NCBI GenBank assembly: GCA_964057225.1
Contig: OZ059898.1
Coordinates: 16,593,267 to 16,657,266 of the forward strand
Origin: Auanema rhodensis
Taxonomy: Eukaryota > Nematoda > Chromadorea > Rhabditida > Rhabditidae
DNA length: 64,000 bases
Direction of reading: 5' to 3'
The stretch's first letter is position 1. Every line of letters begins with the position of its first letter. Both the position numbers and the translations under genes were made by a program. Below are positions 14,089 to 27,464 of this stretch, piece after piece. The notes below the pieces were generated by a model, which was given only the letters and a program-made list of their open reading frames with translations, made no database searches and was not told where the DNA came from.

Positions 14089-14616
14089 CGTGAAGCGAGT
14101 TACATACCAAGTGCACATCACGTGTACATTTAATTAGCATAAATTAAAGTTCACGTAAATTTCAAAGTCATGGTTACCATGAACCAATATCAATAAAAAT
14201 TTGTTTTTAGACTAATATGGACATGGGGAATCTAATTTTGAAAACCGCATCTCTTTATCTTTCACGTGAAGCGAGTTACATACCAAGTGCACATCACGTG
14301 TACATTTAATTAGCATAAATTAAAGTTCACGTAAATTTCAAAGTCATGGTTACCATGAACCAATATCAATAAAAATTTGTTTTTAGACTAATATGGACAT
14401 GGGGAATCTAATTTTGAAAACCGCATCTCTTTATCTTTCACGTGAAGCGAGTTACATACCAAGTGCACATCACGTGTACATTTAATTAGCATAAATTAAA
14501 GTTCACGTAAATTTCAAAGTCATGATTACCATGAACCAATATCAATAAAAATTTGTTTTTAGACTAATATGGACATGGGGAATCTAATTTTGAAAACCGC
14601 ATCTCTTTATCTTTCA

Positions 14617-15500
14617 CGTGAAGCGAGTTACATACCAAGTGCACATCACGTGTACATTTAATTAGCATAAATTAAAGTTCACGTAAATTTCAAAGTCATG
14701 GTTACCATGAACCAATATCAATAAAAATTTGTTTTTAGACTAATATGGACATGAGGAATCTAATTTTGAAAACCGCATCTCTTTATCTTTCACGTGAAGC
14801 GAGTTACATACCAAGTGCACATCACGTGTACATTTAATTAGCATATATTAAAGTTCACGTAAATTTCAAAGTCATGGTTACCATGCACCAATATCAATAA
14901 AAATTTGTTTTTAGACTAATATGGACATGGTGAATCTAATTTTGAAAAGCGCATCTCTTTATCTTTCACGTGAAGCGAGTTACATACCAAGTGCACATCA
15001 CGTGTACATTTAATTAGCATAAATTAAAGTTCACGTAAATTTCAAAGACATGGTTACCATGAACCAATATCAATAAAAATTTGTTTTTAGACTAATATGG
15101 ACATGGTGAATCTAATTTTGAAAAGCGCATCTCTTTATCTTTCACGTGAAGCGAGTTACATACCAAGTGCACATCACGTAAACATTTAATTAGCATAAAT
15201 TAAAGTTCACGTAAATTTCAAAGTCATGGTTACCATGAACCAATATCAATAAAAATTTGTTTTTAGACTAATATGGACATGGGGAATCTAGTTTTGAAAA
15301 CCGCATCTCTTTATCTTTCACGTGAAGCGAGTTACATACCAAGTGCACATCACGTAAACATTTAATTAGCATAAATTAAAGTTCACGTAAATTTCAAAGT
15401 CATGGTTACCATGGACCAATATCAATAAAAATTTGTTTTTAGACTAATATGGACATGGGGAATCTAATTTTGAAAACCGCATCTCTTTATCTTTCACGTG
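14617..15500. repeat. Copy of the domain-B 5-monomer cassette
   Basis: The order is GAGGAATC, GCATATATT+GCACC+GGTGAATC+AAAAGCGC, GACATGG+GGTGAATC+AAAAGCGC, CGTAAAC+CTAGTTTT, then CGTAAAC. This matches the cassettes at 16377 and 17257. A related group starts at 11977 but has one additional monomer between its first two elements. GAGGAATC positions are 12111, 14751, 16511 and 17391, giving spacings of 15, 10 and 5 monomers. Confidence 0.83.
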
Positions 15501-16376
15501 AAGCGAGTTACATACCAAGTGCACATCACGTGTACATTTAATTAGCATAAATTAAAGTTCACGTAAATTTCAAAGTCATGGTTACCATGAACCAATATCA
15601 ATAAAAATTTGTTTTTAGACTAATATGGACATGGGGAATCTAATTTTGAAAACCGCATCTCTTTATCTTTCACGTGAAGCGAGTTACATACCAAGTGCAC
15701 ATCACGTGTACATTTAATTAGCATAAATTAAAGTTCACGTGAATTTCAAAGTCATGATTACCATGAACCAATATCAATAAAAATTTGTTTTTAGACTAAT
15801 ATGGACATGGGGAATCTAATTTTGAAAACCGCATCTCTTTATCTTTCACGTGAAGCGAGTTACATACCAAGTGCACATCACGTGTACATTTAATTAGCAT
15901 AAATTGAAGTTCACGTAAATTTCAAAGTCATGGTTACCATTAACCAATATCAATGAAAAATTGTTTTTAGACTAATATGGACATGGGGAATCTAATTTTG
16001 AAAACCGCATCTTTTTATCTTTCACGTGAAGCGAGTTACATACCAAGTGCACATCACGTGTACATTTAATTAGCATAAATTAAAGTTCACGTAAATTTCA
16101 AAGTCATGGTTACCATGAACCAATATCAATAAAAATTTGTTTTTAGACTAATATGGACATGGGGAATCTAATTTTGAAAACCGCATCTCTTTATCTTTCA
16201 CGTGAAGCGAGTTACATACCAAGTGCACATCACGTGTACATTTAATTAGCATAAATTAAAGTTCACGTAAATTTCAAAGTCATGGTTACCATGAACCAAT
16301 ATCAATAAAAATTTGTTTTTAGACTAGGATGGACATGGGGAATCTAATTTTGAAAACCGCATCTCTTTATCTTTCA

Positions 16377-18136
16377 CGTGAAGCGAGTTACATACCAAGT
16401 GCACATCACGTGTACATTTAATTAGCATAAATTAAAGTTCACGTAAATTTCAAAGTCATGGTTACCATGCACCAATATCAATAAAAATTTGTTTTTAGAC
16501 TAATATGGACATGAGGAATCTAATTTTGAAAACCGCATCTCTTTATCTTTCACGTGAAGCGAGTTACATACCAAGTGCACATCACGTGTACATTTAATTA
16601 GCATATATTAAAGTTCACGTAAATTTCAAAGTCATGGTTACCACGCACCAATATCAATAAAAATTTGTTTTTAGACTAATATGGACATGGTGAATCTAAT
16701 TTTGAAAAGCGCATCTCTTTATCTTTCACGTGAAGCGAGTTACATACCAAGTGCACATCACGTGTACATTTAATTAGCATAAATTAAAGTTCACGTAAAT
16801 TTCAAAGACATGGTTACCATGAACCAATATCAATAAAAATTTGTTTTTAGACTAATATGGACATGGTGAATCTAATTTTGAAAAGCGCATCTCTTTATCT
16901 TTCACGTGAAGCGAGTTACATACCAAGTGCACATCACGTAAACATTTAATTAGCATAAATTAAAGTTCACGTAAATTTCAAAGTCATGGTTACCATGAAC
17001 CAATATCAATAAAAATTTGTTTTTAGACTAATATGGACATGGGGAATCTAGTTTTGAAAACCGCATCTCTTTATCTTTCACGTGAAGCGAGTTACATACC
17101 AAGTGCACATCACGTAAACATTTAATTAGCATAAATTAAAGTTCACGTAAATTTCAAAGTCATGGTTACCATGAACCAATATCAATAAAAATTTGTTTTT
17201 AGACTAGGATGGACATGGGGAATCTAATTTTGAAAACCGCATCTCTTTATCTTTCACGTGAAGCGAGTTACATACCAAGTGCACATCACGTGTACATTTA
17301 ATTAGCATAAATTAAAGTTCACGTAAATTTCAAAGTCATGGTTACCATGCACCAATATCAATAAAAATTTGTTTTTAGACTAATATGGACATGAGGAATC
17401 TAATTTTGAAAACCGCATCTCTTTATCTTTCACGTGAAGCGAGTTACATACCAAGTGCACATCACGTGTACATTTAATTAGCATATATTAAAATTCACGT
17501 AAATTTCAAAGTCATGGTTACCATGCACCAATATCAATAAAAATTTGTTTTTAGACTAATATGGACATGGTGAATCTAATTTTGAAAAGCGCATCTCTTT
17601 ATCTTTCACGTGAAGCGAGTTACATACCAAGTGCACATCACGTGTACATTTAATTAGCATAAATTAAAGTTCACGTAAATTTCAAAGACATGGTTACCAT
17701 GAACCAATATCAATAAAAATTTGTTTTTAGACTAATATGGACATGGTGAATCTAATTTTGAAAAGCGCATCTCTTTATCTTTCACGTGAAGCGAGTTACA
17801 TACCAAGTGCACATCACGTAAACATTTAATTAGCATAAATTAAAGTTCACGTAAATTTCAAAGTCATGGTTACCATGAACCAATATCAATAAAAATTTGT
17901 TTTTAGACTAATATGGACATGGGGAATCTAGTTTTGAAAACCGCATCTCTTTATCTTTCACGTGAAGCGAGTTACATACCAAGTGCACATCACGTAAACA
18001 TTTAATTAGCATAAATTAAAGTTCACGTAAATTTCAAAGTCATGGTTACCATGAACCAATATCAATAAAAATTTGTTTTTAGACTAATATGGACATGGGG
18101 AATCTAATTTTGAAAACCGCATCTCTTTATCTTTCA
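16377..18136. repeat. Tandem pair of the domain-B 5-monomer cassette (2 x 880 bp)
   Basis: Two adjacent 880-bp periods, 16377-17256 and 17257-18136, carry the same five marked monomers in the same order. They differ in a few bases, for example CCACGCACC only in the first, AAAATTCACG only in the second, and CTAGGAT against CTAATAT in the last member. Such low divergence implies a recent duplication within the array. Confidence 0.87.
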
Positions 18137-21100
18137 CGTGAAGCGAGTTACATACCAAGTGCACATCACGTGTACATTTAATTAGCATAAATTAAAGTTC
18201 ACGTAAATTTCAAAGTCATGGTTACCATGAACCAATATCAATAAAAATTTGTTTTTAGACTAATATGGACATGGGGAATCTAATTTTGAAAACCGCATCT
18301 CTTTATCTTTCACGTGAAGCGAGTTACATACCAAGTGCACATCACGTGTACATTTAATTAGCATAAATTAAAGTTCACGTAAATTTCAAAGTCATGATTA
18401 CCATGAACCAATATCAATAAAAATTTGTTTTTAGACTAATATGGACATGAGGAATCTAATTTTGAAAACCGCATCTCTTTATCTTTCACGTGAAGCGAGT
18501 TACATACCAAGTGCACATCACGTGTACATTTAATTAGCATAAATTGAAGTTCACGTAAATTTCAAAGTCATGGTTACCATTAACCAATATCAATGAAAAT
18601 TTGTTTTTAGACTAATATGGACATGGGGAATCTAATTTTGAAAACCGCATCTTTTTATCTTTCACGTGAAGCGAGTTACATACCAAGTGCACATCACGTG
18701 TACATTTAAGTAGCATAAATTAAAGTTCACGTAAATTTCAAAGTCATGGTTACCATGAACCAATATCAATAAAAATTTGTTTTTAGACTAATATGGACAT
18801 GGGGAATCTAATTTTGAAAAGCGCATCTCTTTATCTTTCACGTGAAGCGAGTTACATACCAAGTGCACATCACGTGTACATTTAATTAGCATAAATTAAA
18901 GTTCACGTAAATTTCAAAGTCATGGTTACCATGAACCAATATCAATAAAAATTTGTTTTTAGACTAATATGGACATGGGGAATCTAATTTTGAAAACCGC
19001 ATCTCTTTATCTTTCACGTGAAGCGAGTTACATACCAAGTGCACATCACGTGTACATTTAATTAGCATAAATTAAAGTTCACGTAAATTTCAAAGTCATG
19101 GTTACCATGAACCAATATCAATAAAAATTTGTTTTTAGACTAGGATGGACATGGGGAATCTAATTTTGAAAACCGCATCTCTTTATCTTTCACGTGAAGC
19201 GAGTTACATACCAAGTGCACATCACGTGTACATTTAATTAGCATAAATTAAAGTTCACGTAAATTTCAAAGTCATGGTTACCATGCACCAATATCAATAA
19301 AAATTTGTTTTTAGACTAATATGGACATGGGGAATCTAATTTTGAAAACCGCATCTCTTTATCTTTCACGTGAAGCGAGTTACATACCAAGTGCACATCA
19401 CGTGTACATTTAATTAGCATAAATTAAAGTTCACGTAAATTTCAAAGTCATGGTTACCATGAACCAATATCAATAAAAATTTGTTTTTAGACTAGGATGG
19501 ACATGGGGAATCTAATTTTGAAAACCGCATCTCTTTATCTTTCACGTGAAGCGAGTTACATACCAAGTGCACATCACGTGTACATTTAATTAGCATAAAT
19601 TAAAGTTCACGTAAATTTCAAAGTCATGGTTACCATGAACCAATATCAATAAAAATTTGTTTTTAGACTAATATGGACATGGGGAATCTAATTTTGAAAA
19701 CCGCATCTCTTTATCTTTCACGTGAAGCGAGTTACATACCAAGTGCACATCACGTGTACATTTAATTAGCATAAATTAAAGTTCACGTAAATTTCAAAGT
19801 CATGGTTACCATGAACCAATATCAATAAAAATTTGTTTTTAGACTAATATGGACATGGGGAATCTAATTTTGAAAACCGCATCTCTTTATCTTTCACGTG
19901 AAGCGAGTTACATACCAAGTGCACATCACGTGTACATTTAATTAGCATAAATTAAAGTTCACGTAAATTTCAAAGTCATGGTTACCATGAACCAATATCA
20001 ATAAAAATTTGTTTTTAGACTAATATGGACATGGGGAATCTAATTTTGAAAACCGCATCTCTTTATCTTTCACGTGAAGCGAGTTACATACCAAGTGCAC
20101 ATCACGTGTACATTTAATTAGCATAAATTAAAGTTCACGTAAATTTCAAAGTCATGGTTACCATGAACCAATATCAATAAAAATTTGTTTTTAGACTAGG
20201 ATGGACATGGGGAATCTAATTTTGGAAACCGCATCTCTTTATCTTTCACGTGAAGCGAGTTACATACCAAGTGCACATCACGTGTACATTTAATTAGCAT
20301 AAATTAAAGTTCACGTAAATTTCAAAGTCATGGTTACCATGAACCAATATCAATAAAAATTTGTTTTTAGACTAATATGGACATGGGGAATCTAATTTTG
20401 AAAACCGCATCTCTTTATCTTTCACGTGAAGCGAGTTACATACCAAGTGCACATCACGTGTACATTTAATTAGCATAAATTAAAGTTCACGTAAATTTCA
20501 AAGTCATGGTTACCATGAACCAATATCAATAAAAATTTGTTTTTAGACTAATATGGACATGGGGAATCTAATTTTGAAAACCGCATCTCTTTATCTTTCA
20601 CGTGAAGCGAGTTACATACCAAGTGCACATCACGTGTACATTTAATTAGCATAAATTAAAGTTCACGTAAATTTCAAAGTCATGGTTACCATGAACCAAT
20701 ATCAATAAAAATTTGTTTTTAGACTAGGATGGACATGGGGAATCTAATTTTGAAAACCGCATCTCTTTATCTTTCACGTGAAGCGAGTTACATACCAAGT
20801 GCACATCACGTGTACATTTAATTAGCATAAATTAAAGTTCACGTAAATTTCAAAGTCATGGTTACCATGCACCAATATCAATAAAAATTTGTTTTTAGAC
20901 TAATATGGACATGGGGAATCTAATTTTGAAAACCGCATCTCTTTATCTTTCACGTGAAGCGAGTTACATACCAAGTGCACATCACGTGTACATTTAATTA
21001 GCATAAATTAAAGTTCACGTAAATTTCAAAGTCATGGTTACCATGAACCAATATCAATAAAAATTTGTTTTTAGACTAGGATGGACATGGGGAATCTAAT

Positions 21101-22360
21101 TTTGAAAACCGCATCTCTTTATCTTTCACGTGAAGCGAGTTACATACCAAGTGCACATCACGTGTACATTTAATTAGCATAAATTAAAGTTCACGTAAAT
21201 TTCAAAGTCATGGTTACCATGAACCAATATCAATAAAAATTTGTTTTTAGACTAATATGGACATGGGGAATCTAATTTTGAAAACCGCATCTCTTTATCT
21301 TTCACGTGAAGCGAGTTACATACCAAGTGCACATCACGTGTACATTTAATTAGCATAAATTAAAGTTCACGTAAATTTCAAAGTCATGGTTACCATGAAC
21401 CAATATCAATAAAAATTTGTTTTTAGACTAGGATGGACATGGGGAATCTAATTTTGAAAACCGCATCTCTTTATCTTTCACGTGAAGCGAGTTACATACC
21501 GAGTGCACATCACGTGTACATTTAATTAGCATAAATTAAAGTTCACGTAAATTTCAAAGTCATGGTTACCATGAACCAATATCAATAAAAATTTGTTTTT
21601 AGACTAGGATGGACATGGGGAATCTAATTTTGAAAACCGCATCTCTTTATCTTTCACGTGAAGCGAGTTACATACCAAGTGCACATCACGTTTACATTTA
21701 ATTAGCATAAATTAAAGTTCACGTAAATTTCAAAGTCATGGTTACCATGAACCAATATCAATAAAAATTTGTTTTTAGACTAATATGGACATGGGGAATC
21801 TAATTTTGAAAACCGCATCTCTTGATCTTTCACGTGAAGCGAGTTACATACCAAGTGCACATCACGTGTACATTTAATTAGCATAAAGTAAAGTTCACGT
21901 AAATTTCAAAGTCATGGTTACCATGAACAAATATCAATAAAAATTTGTTTTTAGACTAATATGGACATGGGGAATCTAATTTTGAAAACCGCATCTCTTG
22001 ATCTTTCACGTGAAGCGAGTTACATACCAAGTGCACATCACGTGTACATTTAATTAGCATAAATTAAAGTTCACGTAAATTTCAAAGTTATGGTTACCAT
22101 GAACCAATATCAATAAAAATTTGTTTTTAGACTAATATGGACATGGGGAATCTAATTTTGAAAACCGCATCTCTTTATCTTTCACGTGAAGCGAGTTACA
22201 TACCAAGTGCACATCACGTGTACATTTAATTAGCATAAATTAAAGTTCACGTAAATTTCAAAGACATGGTTACCATGAACCAATATCAATAAAAATTTGT
22301 TTTTAGACTAATATGGACATGGGGAATCTAATTTTGAAAACCGCATCTCTTTATCTTTCA

Positions 22361-24120
22361 CGTGAAGCGAGTTACATACCAAGTGCACATCACGTGTACA
22401 TTTAATTAGCATAAATTAAAGTTCACGTAAATTTCAAAGTCATGGTTACCATGAACCAATATCAATAAAAATTTGTTTTTAGACTAGGATGGACATGGGG
22501 AATCTAATTTTGAAAACCGCATCTCTTTTTCTTTCACGTGAAGCGAGTTACATACCAAGTGCACATCACGTGTACATTTAATTAGCATAAATTAAAGTTC
22601 ACGTAAATTTCAAAGTCATGGTTACCATGCACCAATATCAATAAAAATTTGTTTTTAGACTAATATGGACATGGGGAATCTAATTTTAAAAACCGCATCT
22701 CTTTATCTTTCACGTGAAGCGAGTTACATACCAAGTGCACATCACGTGTACATTTAATTAGCATAAATTAAAGTTCACGTAAATTTCAAAGTTATGGTTA
22801 CCATGAACCAATATCAATAAAAATTTGTTTTTAGACTAATATGGACATGGGGAATCTAATTTTGAAAACCGCATCTCTTTATCTTTCACGTGAAGCGAGT
22901 TACATACCAAGTGCACATCACGTGTACATTTAATTAGCATAAATTAAAGTTCACGTAAATTTCAAAGTCATGGTTACCATGAACCAATATCAATAAAAAT
23001 TTGTTTTTAGACTAGGATGGACATGGGGGATCTAATTTTGAAAACCGCATCTCTTTATCTTTCACGTGAAGCGAGTTACATACCAAGTGCACATCACGTG
23101 TACATTTAATTAGCATAAATTAAAGTTCACGTAAATTTCAAAGTCATGGTTACCATGCACCAATATCAATAAAAATTTGTTTTTAGACTAATATGGACAT
23201 GGGGAATCTAATTTTGAAAACCGCATCTCTTTATCTCTCACGTGAAGCGAGTTACATACCAAGTACACATCACGTGTACATTTAATTAGCATAAATTAAA
23301 GTTCACGTAAATTTCAAAGTCATGGTTACCATGAACCAATATCAATAAAAATTTGTTTTTAGACTAATATGGACATGGGGAATCTAATTTTGAAAACCGC
23401 ATCTCTTTATCTTTCACGTGAAGCGAGTTACATACCAAGTGCACATCACGTGTACATTTAATTAGCATAAATTAAAGTTCACGTAAATTTCAAAGTCATG
23501 GTTACCATGAACAAATATCAATAAAAATTTGTTTTTAGACTAATATGGACATGGGGAATCTAATTTTGAAAACCGCATCTCTTTATCTTTCACGTGAAGC
23601 GAGTTACATACCAAGTGCACATCACGTGTACATTTAATTAGCATAAATTAAAGTTCACGTAAATTTCAAAGTCATGGTTACCATGAACCAATATCAATAA
23701 AAATTTGTTTTTAGACTAATATGGACATGGGGAATCTAATTTTGAAAACCGCATCTCTTGATCTTTCACGTGAAGCGAGTTACATACCAAGTGCACATCA
23801 CGTGTACATTTAATTAGCATAAATTAAAGTTCACGTAAATTTCAAAGTCATGGTTACCATGAACAAATATCAATAAAAATTTGTTTTTAGACTAATATGG
23901 ACATGGGGAATCTAATTTTGAAAACCGCATCTCTTTATCTTTCACGTGAAGCGAGTTACATACCAAGTGCACATCACGTGTACATTTAATTAGCATAAAT
24001 TAAAGTTCACGTAAATTTCAAAGTCATGGTTACCATGAACAAATATCAATAAAAATTTGTTTTTAGACTAATATGGACATGGGGAATCTAATTTTGAAAA
24101 CCGCATCTCTTTATCTTTCA
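22361..24120. repeat. 10-monomer duplicated block, copy 1 (1760 bp)
   Basis: Ordered markers are CTAGGAT, GCACC+TTTTAAAAACC, GTTATGG, CTAGGAT+GGGGGATC, GCACC+CTCTCACG, AAGTACACATC, AACAAAT, CTTGATC, AACAAAT and AACAAAT. The block lies directly next to its copy at 24121-26056. Confidence 0.9.
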
Positions 24121-26056
24121 CGTGAAGCGAGTTACATACCAAGTGCACATCACGTGTACATTTAATTAGCATAAATTAAAGTTCACGTAAATTTCAAAGT
24201 CATGGTTACCATGAACCAATATCAATAAAAATTTGTTTTTAGACTAGGATGGACATGGGGAATCTAATTTTGAAAACCGCATCTCTTTATCTTTCACGTG
24301 AAGCGAGTTACATACCAAGTGCACATCACGTGTACATTTAATTAGCATAAATTAAAGTTCACGTAAATTTCAAAGTCATGGTTACCATGCACCAATATCA
24401 ATAAAAATTTGTTTTTAGACTAATATGGACATGGGGAATCTAATTTTAAAAACCGCATCTCTTTATCTTTCACGTGAAGCGAGTTACATACCAAGTGCAC
24501 ATCACGTGTACATTTAATTAGCATAAATTAAAGTTCACGTAAATTTCAAAGTTATGGTTACCATGAACCAATATCAATAAAAATTTGTTTTTAGACTAAT
24601 ATGGACATGGGGAATCTAATTTTGAAAACCGCATCTCTTTATCTTTCACGTGAAGCGAGTTACATACCAAGTGCACATCACGTGTACATTTAATTAGCAT
24701 AAATTAAAGTTCACGTAAATTTCAAAGTTATGGTTACCATGAACCAATATCAATAAAAATTTGTTTTTAGACTAATATGGACATGGGGAATCTAATTTTG
24801 AAAACCGCATCTCTTTATCTTTCACGTGAAGCGAGTTACATACCAAGTGCACATCACGTGTACATTTAATTAGCATAAATTAAAGTTCACGTAAATTTCA
24901 AAGTCATGGTTACCATGAACCAATATCAATAAAAATTTGTTTTTAGACTAGGATGGACATGGGGGATCTAATTTTGAAAACCGCATCTCTTTATCTTTCA
25001 CGTGAAGCGAGTTACATACCAAGTGCACATCACGTGTACATTTAATTAGCATAAATTAAAGTTCACGTAAATTTCAAAGTCATGGTTACCATGCACCAAT
25101 ATCAATAAAAATTTGTTTTTAGACTAATATGGACATGGGGAATCTAATTTTGAAAACCGCATCTCTTTATCTCTCACGTGAAGCGAGTTACATACCAAGT
25201 ACACATCACGTGTACATTTAATTAGCATAAATTAAAGTTCACGTAAATTTCAAAGTCATGGTTACCATGAACCAATATCAATAAAAATTTGTTTTTAGAC
25301 TAATATGGACATGGGGAATCTAATTTTGAAAACCGCATCTCTTTATCTTTCACGTGAAGCGAGTTACATACCAAGTGCACATCACGTGTACATTTAATTA
25401 GCATAAATTAAAGTTCACGTAAATTTCAAAGTCATGGTTACCATGAACAAATATCAATAAAAATTTGTTTTTAGACTAATATGGACATGGGGAATCTAAT
25501 TTTGAAAACCGCATCTCTTTATCTTTCACGTGAAGCGAGTTACATACCAAGTGCACATCACGTGTACATTTAATTAGCATAAATTAAAGTTCACGTAAAT
25601 TTCAAAGTCATGGTTACCATGAACCAATATCAATAAAAATTTGTTTTTAGACTAATATGGACATGGGGAATCTAATTTTGAAAACCGCATCTCTTGATCT
25701 TTCACGTGAAGCGAGTTACATACCAAGTGCACATCACGTGTACATTTAATTAGCATAAATTAAAGTTCACGTAAATTTCAAAGTCATGGTTACCATGAAC
25801 AAATATCAATAAAAATTTGTTTTTAGACTAATATGGACATGGGGAATCTAATTTTGAAAACCGCATCTCTTTATCTTTCACGTGAAGCGAGTTACATACC
25901 AAGTGCACATCACGTGTACATTTAATTAGCATAAATTAAAGTTCACGTAAATTTCAAAGTCATGGTTACCATGAACAAATATCAATAAAAATTTGTTTTT
26001 AGACTAATATGGACATGGGGAATCTAATTTTGAAAACCGCATCTCTTTATCTTTCA
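24121..26056. repeat. 10-monomer duplicated block, copy 2 (11 monomers, 1936 bp)
   Basis: All markers of 22361-24120 recur in the same order. The offset is 1760 bp up to the GTTATGG monomer and 1936 bp afterwards, because the GTTATGG monomer is itself doubled (24473 and 24649). This is a head-to-tail block duplication plus a single-monomer duplication, the classical outcome of unequal exchange. Confidence 0.9.
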
Positions 26057-26584
26057 CGTGAAGCGAGTTACATACCAAGTGCACATCACGTGTACATTTA
26101 ATTAGCATAAATTAAAGTTCACGTAAATTTCAAAGTCATGGTTACCATGAACCAATATCAATAAAAATTTGTTTTTAGACTAATATGGACATGGGGAATC
26201 TAATTTTGTAAACCGCATCTCTTTATCTTTCACGTGAAGCGAGTTACATACCAAGTGCACATCACGTGTACATTTAATTAGCATAAATTAAAGTTCACGT
26301 AAATTTCAAAGACATGGTTACCATGAACCAATATCAATAAAAATTTGTTTTTAGACTAATATGGACATGGGGAATCTCATTTTGAAAACCGTATCTCTTT
26401 ATCTTTCACGTGAAGCGAGTTACATACCAAGTACACATCACGTGTACATTTAATTAGCATAAATTAAAGTTCACGTAAATTTCAAAGTCATGGTTACCAT
26501 GAACCAATATCAACAAAAATTTGTTTTGAGACTAATATGGACATGGGGAATCTAATTTTAAAAACCGCATCTCTTTATCTTTCA
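26057..26584. repeat. Three-monomer block duplicated at 31354 (offset 5297 bp)
   Basis: Markers are TTTTGTAAACC, GACATGG+AATCTCATTTT+CCGTATC, then AAGTACACATC+CAACAAAA+TTTTGAG+TTTTAAAAACC. The same order recurs at 31354-31881. The offset is 30 monomers plus the 17 bp of the intervening 193-bp unit. Confidence 0.87.
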
Positions 26585-27464
26585 CGTGAAGCGAGTTACA
26601 TACCAAGTGCACATCACGTGTACATTTAATTAGCATAAATTAAAGTTCACGTAAATTTCAAAGTTATGGTTACCATGAACCAATATCAATAAAAATTTGT
26701 TTTTAGACTAATATGGACATGGGGAATCTAATTTTGCAAACCGCATCTCTTTATCTTTCACGTGAAGCGAGTTACATACCAAGTGCACATCACGTGTACA
26801 TTTAATTAGCATAAATTAAAGTTCACGTAAATTTCAAAGTTATGGTTACCATGAGCCAATATCAATAAAAATTTGTTTTTAGACTAATATGGACATGGGG
26901 AATCTAATTTTGCAAACCGCATCTCTTTATCTTTCACGTGAAGCGAGTTACATACCAAGTGCACATCACGTGTACATTTAATTAGCATAAATTAAAGTTC
27001 ACGTAAATTTCAAAGTCATGGTTACCATGAACCAATATCAATAAAAATTTGTTTTTAGACTAATATGGACATGGGGAATCTAATTTTGAAAACCGCATCT
27101 CTTTATCTTTCACGTGAAGCGAGTTACATACCAAGTGCACATCACGTGTACATTTAATTAGCATAAATTAAAGTTCACGTAAATTTCAAAGTCATGGTTA
27201 CCATGAACCAATATCAACAAAAATTTGTTTTGAGACTAATATGGACATGGGGAATCTAATTTTGAAAACCGCATCTCTTTATCTTTCACGTGAAGCGAGT
27301 TACATACCAAGTGCACATCACGTGTACATTTAATTAGCATAAATTAAAGTTCACGTAAATTGCAAAGTCATGGTTACCATGAACCAATATCAATAAAAAT
27401 TTGTTTTTAGACTAATATGGACATGGGGAATCTAATTTTGAAAACCGCATCTCTTGATCTTTCA

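Larger units (their letters stand above)
11801..19000. repeat. Array domain B: CGTAAAC / AAAAGCGC / GCATATATT variants
   Basis: Units are 176 bp. Characteristic linked variants are CACGTAAACA (removes the second CACGTG), AAAAGCGCATC, GCATATATT, GGACATGAGGAATC, AATCTAGTTTTG and CATGATTACC. They recur as ordered groups at 12.1, 14.7, 16.4 and 17.3 kb. The right border is soft, because AGACTAGGAT copies typical of domain C already occur at 16321 and 17201. Confidence 0.72.
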
